From Symbiodinium natans (lineage: Eukaryota; Sar; Dinophyceae; Suessiales; Symbiodiniaceae): a DNA stretch of 57,522 nucleotides. How positions within the stretch are numbered: position 1 is the stretch's first letter; every line of letters starts with the position of its first letter. The DNA lies in NCBI GenBank assembly GCA_905221605.1, contig CAJNDS010002224.1, positions 420,001 to 477,522 on the forward strand, read 5' to 3'. Under the pieces are notes generated by a model, which was given only the letters and a program-made list of their open reading frames with translations, searched no databases and was not told the DNA's origin. Shown piece after piece: positions 48,676-57,522 of the stretch. A program made the position numbers and the translations under genes.

Positions 48676-51600
48676 ATGCCTTCTCCGAAGCGATGGCTCC
48701 AACTTGCCTCGGATGGTGGACAAGATGGTGGAGCTGGAAATGGTGCAGCTGAGTCTCTGGGTGAAAGATCGGTGTTGGAAGAGGTGATTCCCGACGCTGA
48801 AGTACATCTGGAAGAGGCCTTGGTTGCAGAAAGCCCCAATGCGGGTATGAATCCCAATAGGGATATGGTTAGCAATGCTGAAGCTGAAGGACGTGCTGTT
48901 TCTGTACCGCCAAAGCCTGGTGAAAAAAGGAACTGGGATGCGACTGGTGGCATAGATCGTGAAATGGAGGTGACTGTTTTACGAGTGTTACACAAACACG
49001 GGTACCAGCCGTCGTCTTCGACTTCGGGTCGAATGGTAGACCAAGAGTCTCAGACCGATCTGATTGGAGAAGTGCTACAAGCGACCAGGAGGCCGTTGAA
49101 CAAGATCAAAAAGGGTCCATCTTCGAGTTCCCAAGGTGGTGGAAGCGGTCACAAACAGAAGGGTGCGGACGGCTTTGAAGCTGCACCTGCTGCTGAATAC
49201 GCCATGGGGGAGGAGGAGATCCTACAGATGGAGGCTGAACGGTTGCGACAGCTGTCAGAAGAAGAGGACGAGATGCGACAGGTTTCTGAAAGGGACGGTT
49301 TTCGGAAAGACGAGCATCTGATCCAAGCGTGTGATGGCACAATGTGGGAATTGCACCTCCATGAAGATGGGAGACAATATTATTACTGCCTGGATACGCA
49401 CGAAACCAAGTGGACATTGCCGGTGGTAGGTGAAAAGGTGAAGAGTGACGAGGTGGTTGGGTCTCCTTTGGGCAATGAGCTGGAAATGGAGGCGGCACTG
49501 GATTCTTCATCCTCTACTCCGAAGACTGAGTCTACGAGGGCATTCCAGGGTAGTGTAAATAGTTTAGGTGAAAAAGATTTTTCCTCTACTATCAGGGATA
49601 GCGGTCCTAGGGCTGATGGTGACGCCCCGACCCCGGGTTCTCCTGATGAGGAAGGGATTCCTGGGAACCAAGCCAACATCGCTGGAGCTCAACACCTGGA
49701 TCGGGAAGAAACAGAAGCGCTTTCTGAGGGTGGGGCAGCGATGGAATTGGTGGATCCAGAAGAGAAAATGCCCAATGAGGTGATCGGAACTGTGTCGGCT
49801 GCAGAAGAGCGAGTGGTGGATGTGGTACCTGTTGTTCAGGAAGGTGGTCCTGGAGATTCGGAGGATGGAGAGAAAAAGTTGTGTGTTACGACTGAGGAGG
49901 TCTCTTCGTTTGGTGCCAAGAATTCTGCCATTCAAGGGGAAAAAGAAGCTTCTGGAATAGCTGGAGACACGGATGATCTGAAAAATGAGGCCTGGAGCGC
50001 CAATGATGCGCGGGTTGATGCGCCAGATATTACCTGGAGTGCGAAGGAAGCACGGGTTGAGGTGCATGTGGTGGTACGTTCCACGGGCGACTGCAACAAT
50101 GGGGCGCAGGTCTCCGCAGCAGCTGATGATGGAGGTTCACAGGTGGACGCACTGGTGCAACCTGAAGTTAGCAGCGAGGAACGAAATGACAAGGGCTACA
50201 CCGGAGCCAATGAGGCAGCTGTGGTCAATGATGGTGGAAATTCTCCTTTGGAGGCCATGGAACCAAAGGAGCCTGCGGTGGAAGAAAGCGTGCCTGCCGT
50301 GGATGATCGACTCAATTGCCCTGCAGTGGAAGAAGATTTGCCTGCTGCAGAAGGTGAGACAAAGGACTCCAATGATGGGTCCATTCCCATGAAGGGAGAA
50401 GCGTTGCCGTCTGGAAGTTCACCGGAAGTCGACACCGAGCGAACTACAGCAGATGAGGCAAAGCCGTTGGCGGAGAAAAAGGGAGGTCCTGAAATCCAGG
50501 AGCACAAAAAAGATGAGCTTGTGGGACTCGTGGAGCAGGACGAGCAGTGTGACCCAAAGGTGAAGACAAAGGATGCGCCAGGAGCCGATGATACAGAGAT
50601 GGTTTCTGAAGAGCGTGTAAAGAAAGTGCCCCGAGCGGGAGCCTTGGAGTCACCTGGGCCACATTGCTATCAAGAGGGAGATGAGATCATGGGTCTAGTG
50701 CGCTGCATCAATGGGTATGGAGCCTTTTTGGACCATGGGGATATGAATGTATTGATTCCTGCAGAAGGGAACAATGCATATCAGTTCAAGTTTGGTGATA
50801 CTGTCAATGGAACAGTGAAACGAGTGGAAGATGATGGTACCATAATCTTGGACACCTTTCTGGTTTTGGAAGAGGACGTGGAGGACTCTTCTTCGACGCT
50901 GCGGAAGTGGAAACCCAGCGGCTGGAGTACGTGGTGGACGGATTCATGGTATGCTGGTCAATGGTACCAAGATTCCAACGGTCAATGGGACTGGAAACAG
51001 GAGGAAGAGCAATCCGATGAAGAGCTTGTGGTACAGGAGTTGTCTTCTGAAGAACGAAAAGAAAGGCAACTTTATGGAGAAAAGATCTACAAAGCTCTTC
51101 TGGAGAATGGAAATGAAGAGGAAGCCTATGTTGGCAAAATTACTGGGATGCTGTTAGGTCGGCCGATGGAAGATTTACAGGAGTGTGTTGCGGATCAGGC
51201 ATTCCTCAATGCGGAAGCTCGGCGCGCGTATGGCATCTTGCAAGATGATGGTTGGAAGCCTGATGGTACAGAAAGCACAGGCTTGGGGAAGTTAACCACT
51301 TTTTCCCGAAAACAGTACCACAACGCGCTTTTCGAACTGGCATGCAGAAAAAGGAGATTTTCTCGACCAGTTGTGGGTGAAGCGGTGGCAACGGTGCTGA
51401 ATCAAGGGGAAGATGAGTTTTGGAACGTGCTTTGGTTGGACACCAAGCTATTTTTGCAGGAGCTTGATGGTGCAGTGCAATCCATGAGCAAAAGGGAGAA
51501 CAAGCCAATGGAAGCCTACATGGATCCTGACCAGTACAAAAAGGCTTACATGACACCAAAGACGGTGTTGTCACCTGGTTACAGCAAGCTGTGCAGGTTC

Positions 51601-54600
51601 TTCAATAAGGGAAGGTGTCGCAATGGCGATGGGTGTCCCCACTATGAGCATCGTCGGTACGGTGAAGGTTGGCCAGAAGGGGGGTCAACTGATCCAAAGA
51701 ATAGCCAAGAAGCTGATGATGAGGACGGGAACATCGGTGACCCTCCCACAGAGGAAGGTACAGTGGATGAGGCACAGCAGGAGCGGGAGGATTTAGCCTT
51801 CCGGGCCAAGTACAATTTTGGCAAAGGTGCATCAAAGGGTGAGCCTACGTCAGGTGAGCCAAAAGGTCGGCTGTGTCTGTATTACAATCAAGGTGGTTGT
51901 AAATATGGGACTGCATGCAGGTACCTTCACAACGATGACATAGCATTGGAAGGGACTTGGGAGCCCGGCAAATCTTGGGACAATGCTTCCAGGAAGTCAC
52001 TAAGGGACGCAGGGTTCCACAATTGCTGTTTCGATTATTACCTCCGAGGACGTTGCCGGAAAGGGTTAAATTTCTGCAAGTACTCCCATGACGAGATGTC
52101 AGAGGAGCGGCTGTCGCTCCTGAAACACTTGGTACAGGTGGCCAATCAGGTCCGGTTTGAAAAAGAGAGAGGATGGGAGATTACGGATAGAAGCACGTTT
52201 CAGCCACCTGCAAGTGGGGGAGCTGAATCTTCCTCATCCTCGGCACCAAAAGCACTGCAAATGACCAATGTGTCACAAAAAGATGGTGAAAAAGGTACTC
52301 TGGATGAAGCAGAAGCTGATGAACAAAAGAATTCGGTGGCTGCATCCACTGGTACTCAGCTTCAAAATCCGGAGGAGCCAATTGAAAATTGGATGGCTCG
52401 CAACGCACACCTGTGGGTGTATACCCCTCATGTAAGTGAGGTGATGATTACGCTTGGTGTGACCAATGTGTCGGACTTGCAAGAGTTCATCTTTGTGGAA
52501 GATTTGGTTGACAAAGGGATCAACAAAGTGACCGCATGCAAAATTCTGCAATTGGTGGGTGAGGTCCGATATCGACCGGGAGGACCGGAAAAGGCAGTTC
52601 CTTCTGATGCATCTGTACGGGTACAACAATCTTCTGGGAACAAAGGGACTGGAAGAGCGGCGGTGCGAACCCTCACTCAGGTGCGTGAAGCTGAAGACTC
52701 CGGTGCAAAAACTATGCCGAGAGGTTCCTATCGGGAGCTTTTTGATAAGGTCAGGTACCGTGATGGTTGGACGCTTGCGCAGAGGTCTCCGTTGTGCGTA
52801 CAGAAGCTGCGGTTGGTGGGAGTTGGAATGCCGCCGGTGAATCCACCAACGAAAAAGTATCGGTCAAGATCAAACCCTGTAAGAAGGGGAAGGCCCTTGC
52901 TGGACAAAAAACAGGTGCGACAGGTGCCACGATCTCGGTCACAACGACGAGTGCAACTGGCGGAAGTGGTGGAAAAACCGAAGCCACTGGAGCCGGTGAA
53001 ACCTCGTGGTGGTTTGTCGTATCCATTCAGCAGAGCGTGGGCAGATGTGGTGGATGATGATGACCAGGCGGAGGCTTTGGTCTCGTATGCCGCTTCCTCA
53101 AGCGATTCAAGCGAGGAGGAGACCAATGCGGTACAACGCCTGAAGGAAATCTTTTTGCAAGAAAGGGATTCGTGGAGAACTGCGAGTCGTGGCAATGTTC
53201 CACAAAGTGGTTCTTCAGGCTCCAATGCTGGGCCGAAAAAATCGGTTCACCTTGGCGAAGGGCGCGACAAAGCGTCGCGGGGGGAGACCCGCCAAGAAGT
53301 GACTTCTCAAGTTTTTTCGCTACCACAACCTTCTCGTCGAGCTGAACGGTCTCAAAAAAGAACAAGGGATGGTTCAGTTATGGTTGGTTCGCTGGCGGTG
53401 GGCTCCACGGATGAGGTTTTACCTGGGCAAGGTGCTGCTGGACAGGTGAATGTCTCTGAAAGCGCTCAAGTTCTTCCTGGGCATGAAGTGGCTGGACAGG
53501 AGACGGCGCCGGAAGGAGCAGTACAGATTTCTGGCGAGGAGACCGACCAAAAAGAAGGAGAAGGCGGGAGCAATGATCTCCGTGGTAATGATGCGAAGAT
53601 GTTGGATGGTGGTCCGGTGAGGAGTGACCTTCAGCAATTGCTGGTGAAAGGCCTTCTGACTCGAATTTATTGGAAGGTTGCAGTTGGCAAGTTGCCAATG
53701 GGGCAAAGAGATTGCCAAAAAGGGTCCAATAAGATGGATCGAAATTTGGTTATTAGCATGTCATCCGAGGGTGCAAGCGAACAGGATGAGAACCTGGCAC
53801 TGGAGGACGATGCTGATCAGTCAATGGGAGACGGTGCAATGGTTATGGTGTATGATCCAGGAACGCTGATCCAGTCGCCAACAACTGATTGGGTTATGCG
53901 TCGCGGTCTGACCGATCGTACCGTCTGGCCAGCAATGGCGCACCTGGCACAGAGGATATGTGCTGAAATGGTTCAAGTGGATGAAATGAATGCCCAGCTA
54001 GGGACTGGAACACTCCTTTTTCAAAGGAGAGATCAAGGATATTATACTGACCTGCATCATTCGTTCCATGACAACCCGTGCTTGCCGGCGGTGGGGAATT
54101 ACCCTCTTTCGGTGATGGGTGCCTTGTTGTCTCCTGGTCTGGAAGGGGAATTCAAGAATACGGACAAGTTTGGTACTGCTATGGAGGCAATTGCCTATGA
54201 TTGGAGCCGCAGTCCAGGCATGGAAGTTCATATTGAACTTATGGCGAGGGTAGCCAAAATGGTTCACCCATTCCTGAATCTGGGAGCACAAGGGTCGGTG
54301 ATGGTTTCAGAATTTCTCTGGCAGCGCGGGAGGGCTCGGTTGATGGAGTTTCTTCAAGCGGCGACTTGTGCGGACCAATTGGAGGCTCTCTGGAGAAGGA
54401 TGGACGACGATGCGGATGAGGAGGTGGATCCTTCGACAGCGATGCTGGAAGTTCTTGGACTAGAGGATGCGGTGCTTGATCAAGGGAACAATGAATCCCT
54501 TATTCCCGTTGAAGATGCTGGAGGTGAGACAAGCGGTGACACTGGAGGGAAGGGCAAAGCGCCAGAAGTTTCTCCGGAAGAGGAGAAATCCAGTGGGTCA

Positions 54601-56514
54601 TCCAGACTGGCGGACACAAGGATTTTCTTGTGGTCAGTGTACTCCCGCGTGGCTTCGAATTTCTCTATGCAGGACCGCACTACTGGTAAGATCTTTGACA
54701 GCACCAAAGGATATCCTGGTGAAGGACCAAACAATGATGACAATCCTTCCTCTAAGGGGAACTTTCCCTGGATTTCAGAAGACTACCTTGACGAAGTGGT
54801 GTCAAAAAAGATGGAAAGGTCTTCAGAGATGGATGGGTTTGTTCCGGGAAGTGAGGGATCATTGGAAAAGGTAGAGGTGGAGAATGTCACTGCCTCTAAA
54901 ATTCTTATGGCTCTTTGGAAGAAGGGACATAGAGTTGGGTTTAGAAGGTTGCGTCGTTTGAATGCATCTGGATGCAAGGTTGGAGCAATGAAACGTCCAA
55001 TCAAAAGGGTGCAGAAGATTGGCGCTAGGAAGGCCTTCATGAAGATGTTCAATGTTTTTGGATCGTCTCAGCATGGCTCAGGAGTTGGCGGAAAACCGAT
55101 CATGAAGGTGGTAGGACCAAGGCCAGGTTTTCCAGCTGTACTCCAAGCACCAAATACTGATAGCACGTCGGGTGAAGGGAGCAGTCCCCAGGTACATGGC
55201 AATGTTCATGTAGAGCACAGTCGCCCTATGGACCGGTATGAGGCAGAGCGCTTGGAGAAGAGGAAGAAGGGTTTCTGCTATTGGTTTGGCAAAGGGAAAG
55301 ATCGCTGCAAATTTGGTGACGACTGCAAATTCATCCATTCCGAAGATGATGTGGTGCTACATTCATATTGGTGCAAATACTATGTGGCAGGGAGAGAATG
55401 TTTCGCTGGAAAGGATTGTGGGTTCTCGCATGATGCAACTGGTGTGAGGTGCGTCCAGTTTGCTCGGTCTGGGAAGTGTCGATTTGGTGACAGGTGTGTC
55501 TTCGAGCATGGTGTTCCGTTGGAAAAACAGAGGCCAAGGTCTCCAAGGACGCCCCCAAGGGATGGTCCAAGGAGAAAGTCTGGTGCAAATGGTGGAGAAA
55601 AGGAGATCCCTCCTGAACAGTTCGATGATGATGAGGAGGATTTTATGGTTTATGACGAAGAGACCAAGATGACGGAACTGTTGATGGAGGCGATTTCATT
55701 TCTCTCCGGTGGCAAGCCAGATTTGGCTCGAGCAGAGGCGGACCCATTGTTCAAACTCCTGAAGTTCACTGGAGATGCTGACCAAATGGATCAAGTATGG
55801 GTTTCGTGGACCACTGAAATGTTGTCAGTGCTGGAACTTCTCGAAGTAGTGAAGTCGTATGATGTTTCGCTCGCGGAGGTGGAAGAATGGGTCAATGACC
55901 TGAGGATATGGTATGAGCGAGCCAATTTGGGAGAAGAAAAGGATCCCAAAAAAGGGAAAAAGAGGTCCCTAGAAGGGGAGTCCAGCAAAGATATTCCTGC
56001 CGAAAAAGAAGTGGTTGAGACTTCGGAGACGGAGGTTGCCGTTGAGGAGGAGAAGAAAAAGGTAAAAAAGAAGAGGAAAGCTGCAGCTATCGAAGATCCT
56101 TACACTCTCATGGTTCCAAAGCCGAAGAAGATGCCGACGATCATTGAGAAGGGTGGATCAACATCCAATGTGGTGGCTTCTGCAGTGGAAAAATCCTCGA
56201 AGACGCGCACAAAGTCAAATGTCGGTGGAAAGACAAAGAAGAAGGAGAAAAGTCAGAGTCCCAAAAAAGAAGAGGTGGTAATGGTGCAAGATCCTGAGGA
56301 AAAGGATCGTCCATCCGATGCGGAGGCACCAGGGTCTGCCAATGCGAATGAAGAGCTGGGTCAATCTTGCCAGGCGATTGAGGACGCAAAGAGAGAAGGA
56401 TTGGTATCCTCAATTCAAAGGGGCATACAGGATCCTATTCTTACGATTTCGGACCTGGAGTATATTCTGCTGCAACTTCACCTCAAGATTGCCAACAATC
56501 GGAAAAAGAAGTGA
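48676..56514 (+). CDS. Giant protein with WW, S1, SAM-like and six CCCH zinc-finger domains
   Basis: 2,612 codons from ATG 48676 (MPSPKRWLQLASDGGQDGG) to TGA 56512-56514, uninterrupted. WW domain about residues 220-250 (MWELHLHEDGRQYYYC...W, P). S1 RNA-binding domain about 663-730 (GLVRCINGYGAFLDHG, FGDTVNGTVKRVEDDG). Three CCCH fingers at about 973, 1067 and 1117 (e.g. C-x7-C-x5-C-x3-H, CLYYNQGGCKYGTACRYLH). SAM-like segment about 1233-1296 (SDLQEFIFVEDLVDKGINK). Three more CCCH fingers at about 2201, 2233 and 2259 (e.g. CVQFARSGKCRFGDRCVFEH). The N-terminal third is acidic and low-complexity; the C-terminus has basic NLS-like KKKVKKKRK. CCCH, S1 and WW modules usually act in RNA binding and processing, so a Gag-like or host-RNA-handling role is inferred. 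The frame is open back to 48322, and an earlier ATG at 48409 lies in the LTR. Confidence 0.85.
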   Translation: MPSPKRWLQLASDGGQDGGAGNGAAESLGERSVLEEVIPDAEVHLEEALVAESPNAGMNPNRDMVSNAEAEGRAVSVPPKPGEKRNWDATGGIDREMEVTVLRVLHKHGYQPSSSTSGRMVDQESQTDLIGEVLQATRRPLNKIKKGPSSSSQGGGSGHKQKGADGFEAAPAAEYAMGEEEILQMEAERLRQLSEEEDEMRQVSERDGFRKDEHLIQACDGTMWELHLHEDGRQYYYCLDTHETKWTLPVVGEKVKSDEVVGSPLGNELEMEAALDSSSSTPKTESTRAFQGSVNSLGEKDFSSTIRDSGPRADGDAPTPGSPDEEGIPGNQANIAGAQHLDREETEALSEGGAAMELVDPEEKMPNEVIGTVSAAEERVVDVVPVVQEGGPGDSEDGEKKLCVTTEEVSSFGAKNSAIQGEKEASGIAGDTDDLKNEAWSANDARVDAPDITWSAKEARVEVHVVVRSTGDCNNGAQVSAAADDGGSQVDALVQPEVSSEERNDKGYTGANEAAVVNDGGNSPLEAMEPKEPAVEESVPAVDDRLNCPAVEEDLPAAEGETKDSNDGSIPMKGEALPSGSSPEVDTERTTADEAKPLAEKKGGPEIQEHKKDELVGLVEQDEQCDPKVKTKDAPGADDTEMVSEERVKKVPRAGALESPGPHCYQEGDEIMGLVRCINGYGAFLDHGDMNVLIPAEGNNAYQFKFGDTVNGTVKRVEDDGTIILDTFLVLEEDVEDSSSTLRKWKPSGWSTWWTDSWYAGQWYQDSNGQWDWKQEEEQSDEELVVQELSSEERKERQLYGEKIYKALLENGNEEEAYVGKITGMLLGRPMEDLQECVADQAFLNAEARRAYGILQDDGWKPDGTESTGLGKLTTFSRKQYHNALFELACRKRRFSRPVVGEAVATVLNQGEDEFWNVLWLDTKLFLQELDGAVQSMSKRENKPMEAYMDPDQYKKAYMTPKTVLSPGYSKLCRFFNKGRCRNGDGCPHYEHRRYGEGWPEGGSTDPKNSQEADDEDGNIGDPPTEEGTVDEAQQEREDLAFRAKYNFGKGASKGEPTSGEPKGRLCLYYNQGGCKYGTACRYLHNDDIALEGTWEPGKSWDNASRKSLRDAGFHNCCFDYYLRGRCRKGLNFCKYSHDEMSEERLSLLKHLVQVANQVRFEKERGWEITDRSTFQPPASGGAESSSSSAPKALQMTNVSQKDGEKGTLDEAEADEQKNSVAASTGTQLQNPEEPIENWMARNAHLWVYTPHVSEVMITLGVTNVSDLQEFIFVEDLVDKGINKVTACKILQLVGEVRYRPGGPEKAVPSDASVRVQQSSGNKGTGRAAVRTLTQVREAEDSGAKTMPRGSYRELFDKVRYRDGWTLAQRSPLCVQKLRLVGVGMPPVNPPTKKYRSRSNPVRRGRPLLDKKQVRQVPRSRSQRRVQLAEVVEKPKPLEPVKPRGGLSYPFSRAWADVVDDDDQAEALVSYAASSSDSSEEETNAVQRLKEIFLQERDSWRTASRGNVPQSGSSGSNAGPKKSVHLGEGRDKASRGETRQEVTSQVFSLPQPSRRAERSQKRTRDGSVMVGSLAVGSTDEVLPGQGAAGQVNVSESAQVLPGHEVAGQETAPEGAVQISGEETDQKEGEGGSNDLRGNDAKMLDGGPVRSDLQQLLVKGLLTRIYWKVAVGKLPMGQRDCQKGSNKMDRNLVISMSSEGASEQDENLALEDDADQSMGDGAMVMVYDPGTLIQSPTTDWVMRRGLTDRTVWPAMAHLAQRICAEMVQVDEMNAQLGTGTLLFQRRDQGYYTDLHHSFHDNPCLPAVGNYPLSVMGALLSPGLEGEFKNTDKFGTAMEAIAYDWSRSPGMEVHIELMARVAKMVHPFLNLGAQGSVMVSEFLWQRGRARLMEFLQAATCADQLEALWRRMDDDADEEVDPSTAMLEVLGLEDAVLDQGNNESLIPVEDAGGETSGDTGGKGKAPEVSPEEEKSSGSSRLADTRIFLWSVYSRVASNFSMQDRTTGKIFDSTKGYPGEGPNNDDNPSSKGNFPWISEDYLDEVVSKKMERSSEMDGFVPGSEGSLEKVEVENVTASKILMALWKKGHRVGFRRLRRLNASGCKVGAMKRPIKRVQKIGARKAFMKMFNVFGSSQHGSGVGGKPIMKVVGPRPGFPAVLQAPNTDSTSGEGSSPQVHGNVHVEHSRPMDRYEAERLEKRKKGFCYWFGKGKDRCKFGDDCKFIHSEDDVVLHSYWCKYYVAGRECFAGKDCGFSHDATGVRCVQFARSGKCRFGDRCVFEHGVPLEKQRPRSPRTPPRDGPRRKSGANGGEKEIPPEQFDDDEEDFMVYDEETKMTELLMEAISFLSGGKPDLARAEADPLFKLLKFTGDADQMDQVWVSWTTEMLSVLELLEVVKSYDVSLAEVEEWVNDLRIWYERANLGEEKDPKKGKKRSLEGESSKDIPAEKEVVETSETEVAVEEEKKKVKKKRKAAAIEDPYTLMVPKPKKMPTIIEKGGSTSNVVASAVEKSSKTRTKSNVGGKTKKKEKSQSPKKEEVVMVQDPEEKDRPSDAEAPGSANANEELGQSCQAIEDAKREGLVSSIQRGIQDPILTISDLEYILLQLHLKIANNRKKK

Positions 56515-56871
56515 TTGGATGGTATGGATGAAGGGATGGTTTTTCTCTTTCTGGAGACCGGTGCGCTGGAACAGCCAATGTGCTGACAATGTGGTGGTTA
56601 CTATTAAGGGTATGGAAATCCCTGATAGTAGGAGTCAGTAGCTTTTCGCGTAGCGAAGACCACGGTTTGTGGTGAAGAAGGCCAAGGAGTCTTCAGTGAT
56701 GAGAGGATCAAGGTGAAAAAAGATTCTCTATGGGTAGTAGGTTAGCCAATGTGCTATAATTCCGTCCTGGAAGACGTTAAACCACAATTTGCATTTCAAG
56801 CAGCTGGCTGCTGCCGTAATGGCAGTTTTTGGCCAAAAGATCTGCATCTCCAATGTGTCCTAGGAAATCCT
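56515..56871 (+). other. 3' untranslated part of the element
   Basis: No ORF of note. Contains the short palindrome CTTTTCGCGTAGCGAAGA near 56642 and AATCCTAGGA at 56866. The plus frame from 56749 runs into the LTR and is not a gene. Confidence 0.5.
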
Positions 56872-56884
56872 AGGACAGGGGGAG
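56872..56884 (+). promoter_or_regulatory. Polypurine tract
   Basis: AGGACAGGGGGAG, almost all purine, immediately precedes the 3' LTR. This is the standard position for plus-strand DNA priming in LTR retrotransposons. Confidence 0.75.
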
Positions 56885-57171
56885 TGCGGAGCTGCAATTG
56901 GTATTGTAGAAAGGAGTTAGTGTTGGAAGTTGGAAGGGTTAATGAACCCGGTAATCGTATTTGGCTCAAGATGGGCTTGAACAGAAAGCCACAAGTTCAA
57001 AAAGTAGTGCCTGGGTTCTTAGGGTTTGGTAAGGGTGTGGATTCCTTCCCCCTTTCCTTCCCCCCTGGGTTGCTCTTATCCGTGTTCTTGGTTGTTTCTT
57101 GGTTCGATCTGGGAAATATAAGTTCAGGGCGATTAGGGGAGTTGATTTCCTTCCTTGGTTGTCCCCCCGTA
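56885..57171 (+). repeat. 3' LTR
   Basis: Same 287 bases as 48323-48609. Followed directly by TAGGGTTTAGGGTTTAGGG. Confidence 0.9.
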
Positions 57172-57522
57172 TAGGGTTTAGGGTTTAGGGTGTAATTAGG
57201 GTTTAGGGTATCTGATTATTGGGGGTCCTTATGATAAGGGAATCCTACGATTTGGGGGTCTATATTGGGGCTTGTTTTCGTAACCCCCCCCCCCCTGTTC
57301 AAGCTCCAATAAACAAGAGCCATGAAAGGAATTTCTCCAGGAGTTTATCGGATGACCTAAAAAAAAGGAAGGCTTGGGTGTAACTCATCGCTTCCCCAAA
57401 AACTAACCAACCCCTCCCTGCGCAAAGTAAGAAAATCGGATCGGCCGGAAAATGTTAAACAAATTAGGATGTTTGTTTGGGGCGCGGATACGCTTGAACT
57501 CTAAAGCCTAAACCCTGAAGTC
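57172..57522. other. Right flank, repeat-derived
   Basis: TTTAGGG units to 57210, then a GGGGGTCC...CCTACGATTTGGGGG inverted-repeat-like segment, a C13 run (57283-57295) and unique sequence to the window end. No exon recognised. Confidence 0.5.

Larger units (their letters stand above)
48323..57171 (+). mobile_element. Non-autonomous Ty1/copia-like LTR retrotransposon with a giant RNA-binding-type ORF
   Basis: 8,849 bp: 287-bp LTRs that look identical, primer site GGTTATGAGCCC directly after the 5' LTR, one 2,612-codon ORF, a ~370-base tail and the purine tract AGGACAGGGGGAG directly before the 3' LTR. No reverse transcriptase, integrase, protease or RNase H motif is visible in the ORF. The primer site matches the anticodon stem-loop of initiator tRNA-Met, as used by half-tRNA-primed copia-type elements. 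Identical LTRs and an intact ORF imply recent insertion, mobilised in trans by another element (inference). Confidence 0.85.

Noticed and set aside
48676-56514. Hidden gag-pol in the giant ORF
   Set aside because: Reading the whole protein I found no YVDD-type reverse transcriptase box, no HHCC integrase finger and no DTG/DSG protease context; the zinc fingers are CCCH, not the CCHC knuckle.
56749-57174. 141-residue ORF at the 3' end of the element
   Set aside because: It is read-through of the 3' untranslated part into the 3' LTR; the second half duplicates the 5' LTR frame.
1-57522. tRNA and rRNA genes
   Set aside because: I looked for tRNA B-box-like GGTTCGAATCC and conserved rRNA cores and recognised none; a covariance-model scan would be decisive.

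Overview
The window looks like nuclear DNA of a eukaryote, most likely a unicellular alga or other protist. The evidence is abundant TTTAGGG (plant/alga-type telomere) heptamers in both orientations, GT-AG style exon islands, short terminal-inverted-repeat elements, satellites and an LTR retrotransposon. There are no operons and no bacterial gene layout. I cannot name the organism: glaucophyte, cryptophyte, chlorarachniophyte, chromerid or dinoflagellate would all fit loosely. I recognise no rRNA, tRNA or CRISPR. A run of exactly 100 N (4923-5022) is an assembly gap.

Layout. (1) 1-3.96 kb: exon-like islands between TTTAGGG tracts, plus small inverted-repeat elements. (2) 3.96-4.92 kb: AT-rich satellite of about 175 bp, ending at the gap. 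(3) 5.02-10.72 kb: CT/GA-rich repeat block, a roughly 2 kb segmental duplication with an internal ~190-bp tandem repeat and a 38-bp minisatellite; no credible gene. (4) 10.72-11.85 kb: a 586-bp tandem duplication of a decayed gene. (5) 12-48.3 kb: dozens of short GC-rich open islands (about 30-280 nt), mostly read on the minus strand. They have splice-like borders and sit in introns made of degenerate TTTAGGG repeats and small transposon-like elements; a 600-bp satellite lies at 25.6-27.6 kb. (6) 48.32-57.17 kb: an LTR retrotransposon with identical LTRs, a half-tRNA primer site and a polypurine tract. It has a single 2,612-codon ORF with no reverse transcriptase; instead it carries a WW domain, an S1 RNA-binding domain, a SAM-like segment and six CCCH zinc fingers.

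How the pieces fit. The gene islands chain in consistent reading phase in several places (12.2-12.9, 16.0-16.7, 32.4-34.6, 36.8-38.2, 41.5-41.7 and 45.4-47.9 kb, all minus). Many 5' splice sites are the telomere-like heptamer itself (exon|GTTTAGGG), and several introns begin, end or consist entirely of short inverted-repeat elements. The clearest is a 74-bp element at 37391-37464. My main inference is that this genome builds introns from telomere-like repeats and introner-like elements. Strand and exon borders come from eye-read frames and splice motifs only. GC-rich exons are often open on both strands, so individual exon calls are tentative while the overall pattern is stronger.
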